Assembly (NCBI GenBank): GCA_008508345.1
Contig: QNGE01003278.1
Location: 2,538-66,537 of the forward strand
From: Paragonimus westermani
Lineage: Eukaryota; Platyhelminthes; Trematoda; Plagiorchiida; Troglotrematidae
DNA: 64,000 nt
Reading direction: 5' to 3'
Shown here: in pieces, positions 35,735 through 47,750 of the stretch
Layout of the letters: each line of letters begins with the position of its first letter
Numbering within the stretch: the first letter of the stretch is position 1
Translations under genes and position numbers: made by a program
Notes under the pieces: model-generated
What the model was told of the DNA's origin: nothing
Databases searched by the model: none
Seen by the model: only the letters and a program-made list of their open reading frames with translations

Positions 35735-37245
35735 TACTGTCAGCTTTCTTGGCAACTATATATTCTTGAAGATCGATCTGGCTGGTACCACTCACCAGGT
35801 CTCATTTGCCGACAAAGTTATCACTAAGATACAATCACCGGTTTATTCGGACTTCCAAGTATACCGCCTAGGATTGCATAAAGCCTCACAAACAGTTTAC
35901 CCTCTCATTTACACAATAAAGGTACATTGCCCACAACCGTGAGGTTACGACATCTCGACTCGAACACTGAATTAATTAAAGCCGATGATATTTCAGAAAC
36001 CGCAGTCGGACATTTTTTTCACCAACACATCGCACAAATGAAAACTCGCCATCCTTCTTCGCTGGAGGTCAACCTCTGAAAAAATATGACTACGGTTGCG
36101 AGCTGTTAACTATCTGCTCAGTCATTCGTCATTCCCGACACGTTCTCGAAAGAAGCCATTGGTTGCTGTACTCCGTAATCCACCCGAAAGTCATTCGCCT
36201 GCGAACTTTGACAAATTAAACTGCGCGGTTGACCTTCCGTCAGAAGCATGCCACATTTCTGATGGCAAGGCCTTACGGTTGATTGCTCCACTCCGAACGC
36301 TATTTAACCGGTCTAACTTCTGGAAACTAAACGCTGCGCTTCCCGCCAGCAGTCAATGTTGCGCTTAACCTATCAACAACTGCAACCACCTGTTGGCATG
36401 ATCGTAGGCGACGGTTACGCTGGATATTCGTGTTGAGTATTTGTGCGCCTTTACTATGAGATGACTCGAAGTTATACCAACTTACACATTCTTTCAGAAG
36501 GACCGTTATCAAGTAACCTTGGTCTGAGATGTAGAATGACATCTGGAATTCGACACGCGCTTGTGTAGCATGTCAACTGGCTACAATACACGATTACGTA
36601 ATAGCCTCGATTGGCCGATATTCATCAGTGACGTCTCCACTATTCCGCTAAAACATCGACATCGTGACTTCTCTACCGCCGTCTAACTGTACGTCCCAGA
36701 ACCTGACGGTGAACGATCACATCATTCGTCAGTCAAAGCCATCCTGCTTTCCAACGTTACCGCTGACACGGTCTCGTAAATTTCCACCAGTCTTAGCAAC
36801 ACCACGTGATTCTATCTCGAGTGCGACAACCGATTGTGATTTCCAATTTAAAAATGATCAAGTCGCGGAAACACTCAATACCTTAGGATGCTACGAATTC
36901 AGCTGAACGCTTTCAATGATAACTCAGAGCATAGCCCAGTGCGATTAACTCACCCAGCTGAACAGAAGCACTGATACTGTGTCCACTAAGCACCCGCGTA
37001 ACCCTCGCGACTGTCCCTTATGCTTTCGGTACCAAAGTTCTTTACTCCCAACTAGCAGGTTTTTCTGGGAGTTATTTGTCCACCGCCGTGATCAACTGCA
37101 TAAATTATATTACTTTTCGTCGACAAATCGCTGTGGAAATGCGTCATTATGTGCAGACTGGTGCCGAGCAGCACGAACACGATGGTTTGTTACCCAACAT
37201 ACGCGATTTGTGCGAGTGGACGGTTGGCAATGTCTTTCGTAATGT
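35735..37245 (+). pseudogene. Decayed Gypsy pol: RT, connection, integrase
   Basis: About 35745-35920 reads FLGNYIFLKIDLAGTTHQV and later YRLGLHKASQTVYPLI, the RT motif A strand (normally FSKIDL...) and the following MPFGLRNAAQTFQR-type helix. About 36150-36320 reads LVAVLRNPPESHSPANFDKL and IAPLRTLFNRSN, the RT-RNase H connection. About 36556-36785 reads CVACQLATIHDYVIASIGR and IDIVTSLPPSN, the second half of the integrase H2C2 finger and the first core strand. About 37040-37235 may be the integrase tail (TRFVRVDG). Stops and deletions separate all the pieces; RNase H is mostly gone. Element family not fixed. Confidence 0.65.
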
Positions 37246-38036
37246 CCTCAGAAATGTTTTTTATACGTCAACGGTGAGGTCACGTTCATAGCAGACATCA
37301 ACTGGAATAACACCTAACTACAATTAACTGCTTCAGACCTGTGCACAGTGACTACCCCGACATGTTATTGCAGTTGGGTTCTGTAATATCACTCACCCAG
37401 CCTTCGGTTACTGGAGCTCTTGTCAGCACATCAGGCGGACCTATTCTAGAATCTTGTTGCCTACGCCGCCAGTTTTCCTTATTACTCGTTCTGGACACAA
37501 AGTGAATTAGCTGGAGCATTCCTTAACATTCGCAAACGTGGCATTATTCAACATACAGTACCGGAAACACGTTGTAAACAGCAAAATTATGTGTTCATCG
37601 TTTACCAAAAATTGCCAGAGGGGTGATGGTAGAGTTGTCTAGAATGTAGCAAGGAGGCAATCTAGCTAAATTTTGGTCAGAACTGACCTGCTGGTCGTCA
37701 CATGAACTAGTTAGTTTGTTGGTTACCGAGCAATATCGAATCGTGATTGTTAGAGTAACCACGGCGGGCTGGAGACAACAATAACGGTGACGCGATGTCA
37801 AAATTCAGGTGAACAGCTCAAAATATCGAACTTGGATAGGTACGACTGAGTGAATAATAGCAGGTTATACTTCCAATTTGTTTTATATAAGTAAAATCTA
37901 ACCTGAAGATGTCGCCTGCTCTGCAGTGATATCTGATTCCGTACACGGAAAGACCGCTAACAACCGTTGTGTAGTTTGCAAACGAAATGTATTGATTAGT
38001 AAAGAATTCGATCGTCAGAAATCCTGATAGCAGCTG
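37246..38036. other. No recognised feature
   Basis: Short frames only. Confidence 0.4.
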
Positions 38037-38094
38037 GATTTGAACCGTGTCAAGACGCGGCAAACGCTCTACCAGCTCGAGCTACGAAGCCAGC
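38037..38094 (-). repeat. tRNA-like sequence, probably a tRNA-derived SINE head or tRNA pseudogene
   Basis: The minus strand reads TAGCTCGAGCTGGTAGAGC, an A box with the D arm and one extra G, and then GGTTCAAATCC, a perfect B box, at about tRNA spacing. The acceptor and T stems do not close, so it is not a working tRNA. Such a pair of boxes can drive RNA polymerase III, as in tRNA-derived SINEs. No second copy was noticed in the window. Confidence 0.6.
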
Positions 38095-39439
38095 CTGGGT
38101 GCTCTGACTGTTTCGTTCAACTAATTATGGGGCCAGACATAAATGATCCTTGTTATAATATCACGCTGTAAAAGTGTATAGCGCAGCCTGTACAGACCAG
38201 CCATAACAATAAATCTGTTTGGTACGCAATTTGGAAACGACTAAGTCAAATGACGTTGTTCGCATACTGAATACTCACCGACCAGAATAAGCTTCACCTT
38301 GAGTTCCTCGGAAACTCCGAAGGCTCGTTCAAGAAGGCTATATTGACATTCGTTTGGAAACAAACCTTCAGCAGAGACCGTTGGAGATGGTTACTCGTAT
38401 CTGTGAATTTACCATGCAGAGCAAGCGTGTAATGTTGTTGACATCATGATTCCCCAAAACGCAGTCGTCGTAGGAGGTAAGCAGAGCGATCCAGTGGAAA
38501 ATAACCACCAGGTGCAAATTCACTGTTAGTTAGGATAAGAAGTGCAGATACTCCGATGTCCGTCGTAAAATGAATATATATGGTTGGTACAAACGCAGAA
38601 AACCTGCCGGTTTTTTTATCGGTTCCCTTTTGCACCTCAGAAAACCGCAGCATTATGAAACCCGTCAGCAAATCAGACGTAAGAAAACCAACACTAATAA
38701 CTCCCCGATTAACTCATCACTCATGGGCACCTTTAACGAGGTCAGAAACAAACGTTGATAAGACTATTCAAATGTCACCTCTCCCATCTTCCCTGTGGAA
38801 GGGGGTGTGACCACTTCAAAGGGCAAGCTAATATGATAATTTAGGAAAAGTGCTCAGGCAAGAAACCATGACCTGGAATTTTGTTGTTCCAGTAAGTTAA
38901 GCTCCAGAGCCAATTCGGTATCATGTGGAGAACTGAGAGTAACGTCGCAACTAAACATAGCTTGTCATCTACAATCAGGCAGACCGGTTCGGGATTGTTG
39001 AGCTGTTCCTAAAAGGGCACATTCATCCATCAAGTCGTCAATACAAACTGTGGTCACGTGGACCATCTTTACAACAACCTCACCAAGAATGCAACCACGA
39101 GCCAAGAAAACCAACATCGACCATTCTTTGATACGAACATTTCCTATTTCCTTAATTTCACCGGTCAAGTGTTTTTTGTGAGTTCCACACAGAGTCTTCG
39201 TAAGTTTACTTTTTAGTTGACAACAGCCAATGTGGCGAACAATTGTTTTCGATCATACTTTCTCAAGTCAATACAGTTTCGTCAAGAAGTCATGACACAC
39301 CGCAGAAAAAACAAGTGACTGTTAACGCATAACAATAAAGGCTACTACTGGACTCCACACAATAATTGGTTAGACACGGACCGGACGTAGACTGGATGTT
39401 GCATCACACGATCAGAGGCGAATGCTTGTGTGGTAAGAC
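38095..39439. other. No recognised feature
   Basis: Short frames only. Confidence 0.4.
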
Positions 39440-39800
39440 TGGATGTGATCGACCTGTGGCAAAGACTGAATAAATTACGTTTGAGAGCATAGGTTAAGGT
39501 TGTGTTATCTGATTGCAATCGATTCGGCGGTCGCCAGAATGCGCCGACTGACTGTTTTCCGTTGAGTGCTGACAAATATGTAGACAACCCGGAATGCATT
39601 GTTGACGTCTGTGCGATAATCGGTGTCAGCTAGATGTGCAACAATGGCGCTAATAATTGGTTTACGACAACCGATTCCGATCCCAGGTGGTTGATATACG
39701 TTGTTCCTTTTCGAAAAGCGCCTAATCATTCGACCACCAGCATGAAAATTAACACACAAGCATTGACTAATCGTGGGCAGGTAGCTTGTATTTCGGGCTC
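39440..39800 (-). pseudogene. Penelope-like element, GIY-YIG end (second remnant)
   Basis: The minus strand reads CVNFHAGGRMIRRFSKRNN, then ISAIVAHLADTDYRTDVNNA and FRVVYIFVSTQRK, then ILATAESIAIR and, past a stop, NLCSQT. The order is the same as in the remnant at 25430-25870: the R-helix, the SAI-x-x-HL-x-x-T segment, the F-x-V-x-Y strand, and the AEA-x-AI / LCVQK tail. The two remnants differ clearly in sequence, so they come from different subfamilies or are old. RT is not seen. Confidence 0.6.
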
Positions 39801-40889
39801 AATCCTATCGTAAGCATTATTGTCAACCAACTTCTTAAGGCTGCCGCTGGAAAGGTGCGACTAACTGACCGGTACATGCACCAATTTAACTGACCTGTTT
39901 AGACGGGAAGTTTATAAGCTCGTCACTTTTCAGCTGTGGGCATTAACTCATGCGGCGTTAGGGCCTTCATAATTAAAGTGATGAACGGCTCCGGATAAAC
40001 GTATCCCTCAAGAGGTTTTGAACAGTTTCCAGTTCCTGATCTACTGCGTTATTGGAACAAATCATTCCTAGACTATTTGCTAGGCAGTGGACTACATTTC
40101 GTTCCTGTTTAAAGAACACGAAACTGTTGACATTGGTGTATTGACCCACCACGTAGGGTTGCGATATACCGACCGACTCAGTGTACTGCCTCGACGTCTG
40201 GTCAATTTGATATTTAAGAACCGGAACTCGTCGTCAGATTAGTCATCTGAGATGAAGTGTACTAAAACGGGTACAGCATTAGGAATCTCAAGGACGGTTG
40301 TTGACTCATTCTGCGATTAGATAACAACAAATATATCGTACACGTAGCAGTACTGCTATAACCCTACCAGCAGTGCGGAATCAGAACACGAGACTCGAGA
40401 GCATACTCTGGATTTCTGCCACTCCGAATGTCAGGTTAACCACAAATGTGACCAGACTAACAATCAACCAATCAGCAACCTATTGATCCAATTTAACCAG
40501 ACCACCAACGGGTGGCAAGACCAGTAAGCAGGCGATAAGATAAAAACACCGACCATCTGCAGAAGTGAGAACGCGTCCGCAACATCTCCATTTTCAACAA
40601 AAGAGTTACTCACATGTAGTAAGAGTGGTTTCTGGGGTTAACACTTTCACGTCCAATTGTTTGGCGAACACGATTAGATCTGCAAAGATCCAGAGTAGCT
40701 GAAGTACCTGGGAGTGTTTGTCATGTTGACGTTAACGAGAACGTATCTAGCAATATGTCAATGGGTAGCTGATTGTTGTTCCGTTGGCATTCCTGGCTAT
40801 CATCAGCTCGCTATCCCAAGTGACGTCTCCAGATAAAGTTTCCAACCCTTATTCGATAGGCAACATTGTCCTCACGACTGACGATTGGA
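39801..40889. other. No recognised feature
   Basis: Short frames only. Upstream RT of the Penelope-like remnant would be expected here on the minus strand, but I could not find it. Confidence 0.4.
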
Positions 40890-41688
40890 CCTGGTAATTA
40901 AGTTTCTCCAGCGTGACGCACATTCCGCAATTCGATTGCATCTCTCGGTCGGAAATAACTGGGACGTGTTCCATGATGCCTGTTGAACTGCGCCTTTGTC
41001 GACCTCTTTCTTTCTGTTGGAAGGATCTTTGGCCGCATGACGCCAAGTGGAATCCTTGACTGTCGTCTCAAAAATGCTTCTGCCGGTGAATGTTGTTTCG
41101 GTATCGCTGGGTTAACTGTTGAACGGTAGGCTCTCAGAAAAACATCAGTCATTTCCCGTACTTTACCTTCTTGCAATTTTCGTAAGACCCTCTTAATAAC
41201 GTCTACAAATCTCTCCATTTGGCCATTAGACTGTGGGTGATAAGCTCCAATGCCGTACCAGGATGCATCTGAAGCAACAATTATTATTTCGGGTCATAAT
41301 GGAGCAAAAGCAAATTGGAGATCGAAATTTGTTCGATACGTACGAACGAATACTGGCGAGCTTCTGAACACAGTCATGGACAATAATTTGTAAGTGGATG
41401 ATCCAATGGTGCATGAGCATCATGCATATAAGGCACGGGATTATCGTAATAGTTTACCAGGTCTAGGTACGATTCGAGGGTAGTCTTATCTGATGGTGGG
41501 GACATTTCTGTTATAGCGTTCATCTTTTCTGGATCAGGCCTACCACCCTACAGGCCGATAAAGAAACACAAGTATTAAATACTTTCCATGAAGGAGCATT
41601 TGTTGGACTTGACGCAGAAACCATACTCTTCAATGTATTTAAAAACCGAAGCAAGGTGTGATTGGTGATCTTTCATTGTGGTACTATC
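40890..41688 (-). pseudogene. Gypsy pol fragment: RT end, RNase H start fused to integrase
   Basis: On the minus strand from 41688: MKDHQSHLASVFKYIEEYGF, KSNKCSF, GRPDPEKMNAITEMSPP and YLDLVNYY, the RT thumb and connection of Ty3/Gypsy. Then comes IIIVASDASWYGIGA, the first strand of RNase H with its catalytic Asp, joined directly in frame to YHPQSNGQMERFVDVI, the late integrase core (Q-S-N-G-Q-x-E with the catalytic Glu). The integrase continues with FLRAYRSTVN and SPAEAFLRRQSRIPL. So most of RNase H and the front of integrase are deleted. Stops and a frameshift elsewhere mark it as dead. Confidence 0.8.
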
Positions 41689-41689
41689 A

Positions 41690-42005
41690 GTAATGTTGGG
41701 TGTAGAATGGATTGATAAACTGGGATTATTCGATGTGTCATTGAAATCAGTCTGTAGTCAAGTCTGTTCAATCACTAAAATTATGCTGGTCTATCAGAAG
41801 CCTAGGTCGTTGGTTGATGCGGACGTGAAGGCAAAGACGGTTTCACAGTTTCAGGGACAGTATCATAACCTATTTGAAGATGGTCTTGGTCGGTTTACAA
41901 AAGCAAAGGCCACCTTGAATGGAAGTTCCATTCAACAACAACCTTCCTTCCAAAGTAAACGTATACCGACTGTTGTTTTCTCGTCCGATAGTTCACGAGA
42001 TACCA
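41690..42005 (+). pseudogene. Gypsy protease-RT linker fragment, inverted against its neighbour
   Basis: The plus strand reads MLGVEWIDKLGLFDVSLKSV, then VSQFQGQYHNLFEDGLGRFT, KAKATLNG and FQSKRIPTVVFS. This is the segment after the protease (ILG-x-DWI-x-x-LGL) and before RT (F...LG-x-x-x...P-x-x-x-KRPVP) of a Gypsy element. It faces away from the pol fragment at 40890-41688 and touches it within a few bases. Together they look like one element split by an inversion. Confidence 0.75.
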
Positions 42006-42599
42006 TATCCAGTCGATCGAAGCTCACACAATACTACATTAAGATAACAATCGATCAGTCATCAAATAGCTGACATCCGTCAGAGATTAGCCACCTAAAC
42101 GATCAACGTCGAGAAGCGAGAGCACGTGCAAAAGTGTGGACTGGCCTAATGGTGCAAACCACGTAGTATTCGGATACGGTTTCAATGGTCATGTTGAATT
42201 TTTTTGAGAGCTACCTGAGGCTACACTGCACACGCTATTTTTTGTTGCAAGTAGGTCAATTTTTTCCTAAAACGTCTTGATATGCAATCTGACAAAAATG
42301 TACAGTGGTGTGTGGCGTTCACTCCGCACGCATCATCTATGTGCGTTCACAAACAGAATAAACGACCAAGTTTGGTAATTATCAATCAGACTGTTTCGAC
42401 CGCGTATGCAAAGCATCCTGATTCGCACTCTCGACTGACGTTAAGGCGTGCACTCGTTTAGCGTTATCTGTCGACTAGGTGAAACGTGTAGAATAACGCT
42501 TTACTCGGTCGATCTATTTTCACGTGAGACCACCATTTCCATCACCACTTCACTTGACTAGACGGTGCCCGAGTGCCATCGTCGTCATTATTATCATCA
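42006..42599. other. No recognised feature
   Basis: Short frames only. Confidence 0.35.
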
Positions 42600-43050
42600 A
42601 AATGGGCTATACAACAGAGGGGTTGGTCGATGTTCAACTAACACCGCTCTGAAGAGAAGAGCAAAACATAGCCAGGAAAAAGAGTAAGCGAAGGAAGGGA
42701 ACCTGATTACCAAAATCACTTATGTCTGCAAGCAAACACTGAACATCAGGGGGGTTACATCGAGCAAACGATGTCAAAACAATACTGTACTTTGAGGTGA
42801 TCTGACAGACTGGGCATTTCGATCAACTGTTGAGCCAAACTGGACGAGATTGTCAACAAACCGACAGGGCTGCTCATACCGAACGGGCCAATAAGTAGAG
42901 GTGTGATGGAATCAAAACCTCGAGGTTGAGGATCGAGAGAAGGCTGACTAGAATGACCGGAAAAGTAGAATGTAGTCCCGTAGTCATCCATCAGCTGTCT
43001 TGTGGTACAGGCTGTTGAGTCAAAGGCTTTGACTGGGAACCTTTAACGTC
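42600..43050 (-). repeat. Dispersed repeat family X, copy A
   Basis: On the minus strand this copy runs from GTTCCCAGTCAAAG, through CAACAGCCTGTACCACAAGA, a TGGCCCGTTCGGTATGAG block and CTCGTCCAGTTTGGCTCAAC, to a tail ending in TGATGATAATAATGACG. The first blocks match copies B and C, the tail matches copy D. One frame is open over 78 codons (42755-42991), so part may have been coding. I do not recognise the family; an RNA-copied element with a short trinucleotide tail is likely. Confidence 0.6.
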
Positions 43051-44084
43051 CCCTTGTTTATGTCTGGGCTTTTCTAGAAACACACCAGACCACATACAAC
43101 CACGAAAGATCACAACATTACTAATCCCACTCGAGTACACAGGCAAAAAAATAACCACACAATTTACACGAATCCATCCAAGAAATGACAAGGTATTCTC
43201 TGTAAAAATTAAGTTTCCGTACACAGCCTTATCACTACCACCTCAAAATAACCTGTCATCCTGGACAGACAGTATTAGCAGGTGTTCGGCAATAATAAGC
43301 AAGAGATTAAACCATAGACAATGTGATTCAGAAAGATCAAATCACACTTTCCAAGTAACCAGTTAAAAGCCCGTGTATGCAGTGAACAAACGCTACTTCG
43401 CAGTGTGAGATTAACCTTGAGATCGTTGAATCGCTCGCTCTTGAATGTCTACCCGTATAATCTTCCATCTATCTTTCTGTGGTGAAAACATGACTCATCG
43501 ATTTCCGTCAAATTCCAAAACAAACAGTGTTGGTATCTGACGGTCGACATGAATGCCTCCAAGTAACTGAATTGTGTCGAGGGAGATTAACCGGTTGGAC
43601 GAGGAGTATTTGATGAATATCTTCAGAGCCATGGGTACCAAGAGGGAAACAAAAGTAAACTAACTCCTTTCACTCTGTGCGAATGAATGTTCTACCAGCG
43701 CGTACGTAAAAATGCGCCAGGTTGAAAATGAGGACCGTGTAAATTTGATAGCAGATTCCCGTTCATTTTGTTGCCCAACAACGTACCTCAGAACATTCAA
43801 TGTGTAACAACCAAGGCATTCCAGTGATATTCGTTTAAACTCTGTAAGCCAGGCCTGTGTGCTAATCACATAGATCAGACTAAATTGAGTAATCTCGTCG
43901 TTTGAAGAAACAGATTCTCCTGCTGTTCGAGTGATAAACGTACGGTTGTTAAACACGATTGTCCTAACCTCCTCCAAGTTTATATCTATTCGTCACGTTG
44001 GGAGTGCAATATATATTTACTAACGTGACCATTCCAAAGTGGTCAATACTAACCATTTGAGCTGTTTGTACAGTGGTGCCACCT
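43051..44084. other. No recognised feature
   Basis: Short frames only; the minus frame at 43660-43977 has no domain. Confidence 0.35.
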
Positions 44085-44255
44085 CCCGGTCTTATTCCTT
44101 CCGGTTTACACAGGATATGTGGTGTGCGGGTGGAACAGCAAGTGCTGCAGCGCAAGCCAATTGCAGTGATGGTTAAGCGCAGGCGTCCTTTGGCTTCGGT
44201 CACTGTGAGAGGCTAATCCGAATCGGATGCCGCCAACCGGTGTCACTGACGTGAC
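44085..44255 (-). repeat. Dispersed repeat, copy 2 (partner of 3291-3480)
   Basis: Reverse complement of the repeat at 3291-3480, with about 150 bp shared. The frame MTEAKGRLRL...CKPEGIRPGG stays open, with substitutions spread between the copies. Confidence 0.75.
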
Positions 44256-46639
44256 CCGGGGATTGCTCGTCATCAGACCAGCTTGTGTACGTGGTTAATT
44301 GACTTTTCCATTATCGACGACATGTTGTTGGTTGCATTTGGTGCGTGGAACCACGCAGATTACACTGGTCGGTTAACGCTTTTCTACATGTATCTTGAAG
44401 TTTACCCAGATCGAATGGAGTTTTCAGTTCAGATTGTGCCTCGCTTGCACCCCTAATGAGCTGTTCTAGATACGTCGTGAATCTGGCTGCGATTCATATC
44501 AACATTATATGTTCCTATGGACCTATGCGCTGCTCGGGATTTGTAGTCAAACTGAATAATTAATGGTTGCGTATCAGAAGTTTTACAAATAATGAGAATG
44601 ACAGTCCAGTATGCTTAATTATGAAAGACCTGAAAGGTGAGAGAGAAACGGAACCATCCTAAAATAAACACCCTGAGAGAAATTCTTTATATAGATCCGT
44701 AAGCGGTCTATACTAAAATTGAAAAAGGACCGTTACGGTAATAACGGGAAAAAATTACTTCCGCATCAATGCATTTATCCGATGACGGAATCCAGCGATC
44801 AGTTGCGATGTCACAACAAATCACTTACTAATCGGCACCTGTCTTTTTTCCTATTTGGTACATAAACAGCAATCACAAAACTAAAGCAGCTTCATCACTT
44901 TAAACATTCTTAGTGTGATTGTCGAAGTACAGGAATTATGGAGTCTGAGGTATGGCGGAAGTGAACGAATGTAAGTCTACTGATTTGAACCATAGAAATC
45001 TAGAATGACATTCTCTTCAGTTTATCCGCCAAATGCTAAACTGAACACAGAAGTGTCGAGCATTTATCCACTCACGTGTGCACAACAGGCTGACCGCTGT
45101 GTGAATCTTTGAATCACTCAATTATTAACTAAAACGGCTGTTTTATTGCATGTGATACCCAAAACTATTTACTTGTAAACGCTGGATCGTCGCCTCACGA
45201 GGAAACCGTTCACTCACCCGTCGAGTATGCATTACCGCATAAACAAGCGTAGTGCGGAGAGCACTTCTTAAATGCTATAATTTACGACTGACAGTTCAGT
45301 CTAAACCAGCACCTACTTTTAATTTCGCAGCACTCGCATAAACAAGCGCGGTTATGAGGCAACTGGGTCTTAACGAGATGTAGCAACCAGCACAGACCGA
45401 TGACACATGAAGTTGAACCAAAGTGTGGGGACCCTGTCAAAAGTTACTCACCCCAGACAAGCCGATTGGTTAGGGTTTGACGAATTAGCCATTTGGTGCT
45501 CCATTCAACGAGTTCCCTTTTTATTGAGAAAAGTCATCAATGGTTCCAGTCCACTCACGTGCCTGCTATCTTTGCAGCTATTGAGTCAAAGGATTTCGCT
45601 AAGGACCCTAAGGGTCATTGCCCAGGATTGGTAATGCCATCAGTTCACAGTCATTAATTTTCACACAAAATCTAACACTGCATCGGCTGTTTCGCAGTAG
45701 ATCATATTGCCCTATCCGATGCATGCAGCGAGGTGGGACGACCTTCCCCCCATTATTAATTTTAGCTTAGTTTTTATGCCATTTCCAAACTTAATTTCAA
45801 GTTATTTTACCTGATATCCAGAAGCAGCTTCCGTAGCCACGTAATGATGTACCTCCGACCCCACTCTACTCTAAAGCAACGAAGCAATCAAATTCCTATT
45901 AACGAAGCTTCGCTGTTTTTGCCCGGAACGTCGGTAAATATAAGCACCTTCGATAAATTCACTGCGGAAAAGACAAGCTGACAGGCTGCACTAGTTTGGG
46001 TGCTCGAAGCACAGAAAGTTAACGGCTACTTTTTGAGAACTGTAATTCAGGATAGCAGACTGCGGACTGAATTGATTGTACGAACACACCGTTAGGTACG
46101 ACCTTCATGGATCAGTGCATGACGTCACGCCCTCTCCTTCTTATCAGAACTGGCTCAAGATTGTCGGTTGTATAAGGTTTAGCTTCAAGAACGTTGATTA
46201 TATTCACATATGCCCCTCATTTATTCCTTAGTTAACTAGATGATGCTTCCATCAACCACAGTGAACAAGAGTTCAGAATGATCCGTCGTGCGATAGGGCA
46301 AGCACAAAATGTAGAAAGCCATCCTATTCCTCTGAATTCCAACTTGTGCCGGGCACAAACTTCACGGTCATTAAGCTAAGCAGGCAACGTTGCTTACGGA
46401 AGATAACGGAGGATATCGCAAGCATCTTGAGTAGTACTAGACACCTCACATGATGTGAAACGGGACTTCTGAAAGAACGTCACCGTGGTGTGACGGTAGA
46501 CCGAAAAGGTTGGCTATTCGAAAAAGCCAATGAAATGAATTAGGCCGTCTTAACGAGGAACGCTGGTGAATCGAGGGCACAGTCACTGATGAGGCTATTG
46601 GAGACAGATGTTACACCTGTTCGTAATACCTCAAGATGA
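44256..46639. other. No recognised feature
   Basis: Short frames only. Confidence 0.4.
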
Positions 46640-46800
46640 ATACGTTAAGCAGAACGATCCGCTGGCTCTCTATTTTTACTCCATTACTCCTTTTAAAGGT
46701 TATTCAATGGGTTATCAACCCAGGACCACCCATTCAGACCAAGGTTCACGACTTCATCACAGCCTTGCAACGTTCCACAGTTGCCAAATCGGATAATCAT
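46640..46800 (+). pseudogene. Possible Gypsy integrase scrap
   Basis: GYQPRTTHSDQGSRLHHSL resembles the T-T-D-x-G-x-x-F-x-S strand around the second catalytic Asp of Gypsy integrase. Only about 30 residues can be matched. Confidence 0.3.
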
Positions 46801-47224
46801 ACATCATGACCACTTAATGAAGGTGCTACTACATCACTAGAGGTTTTAGCTGAACTATTCTAACCAGTCCGCATGAGTGAGAATGCTTCTTTTAAATCGG
46901 ATGGGTGTACCACAGTCCGAATATACAGGGGAGATACTAGTCGTCTGAGAATCAGCCACCGTAGTGACTTAGAACAGCACGGAAGTGGAAAATGGAGGAC
47001 AGGTCGGCTTCCGGTAAATGTGTAAGCCAGATTTTTTTTTATATATTAGTTGAATTCTAACAGTATCACATGCACCACCGCAATTCCTCATTAAGAGGGA
47101 ACGTTCGGTCAGCCTGAACCCTTAGGAAGACATGCGCAGCGATGTAAACATCAAGTAAACATATCGCCGGCACTCCGTTGATACACATCAGTTCAGGTTA
47201 AGTTCTGAGGAAAGTAGACGCACA

Positions 47225-47437
47225 ATGAAAGTGACGTCTGTCGAAGTTGCTCACTTTCCCACACTCACTCAAGCTCGTCTAATCACTATTATCACAGATG
47301 GCGAAATATTAGTGGCCCGTACCAGCGTCCCACAACCAGGGACAGAACATGCACTAGCTGATGGAGGAGTCCAAATTACAGTGGATCTGATTACCAAGAC
47401 ACCTATTCTTAAGCTAACAGAAGCGTACATAGCTTGA
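47225..47437 (+). pseudogene. Possible Gypsy protease-RT linker
   Basis: A 70-codon frame with DGEILVARTSV followed by VQITVDLITKTPILKL and an IA ending. The pattern (x-LVAR-x-x-V ... I-x-V-x-x-x-N-x-x-x-x-P-x-x-L ... IA) is seen in the spacer between protease and RT of Ty3/Gypsy elements. Weak by itself, but the opposite strand just to the right has a similar piece. Confidence 0.3.
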
Positions 47438-47750
47438 AAGCAGAAACCGAGGCAAGTAGAAGCAAGGCGCCATCAGCAAGACAGCTTTCACTGTCAGGCA
47501 CCATTAAATGAATCTACTTTACAAACCACTCAACCAAACAACGTTAACATTCACACCACCCAACCTAATTAGTTACTGTCCATCCATACGTTTCCAACCG
47601 CTGATCCCATGGGTCACGAGGGTACCAATCTGGACGAGGAACCGGACCTACATTGAATTAAACCATCTCTCCAATGCCACGTCATCTATCCACCTCACAC
47701 AAATCGGAAAAGTATGCTCGGAATGGCATCACTAGTAAATGGCCTCGTCT

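Noticed and set aside
34197..38132. Shared AACTAATTATGGGGC at 34199 and 38119 as LTRs of the Gypsy remnant between them
   Set aside because: Only about 15 bases are shared and the flanks do not align; not enough for an LTR call.
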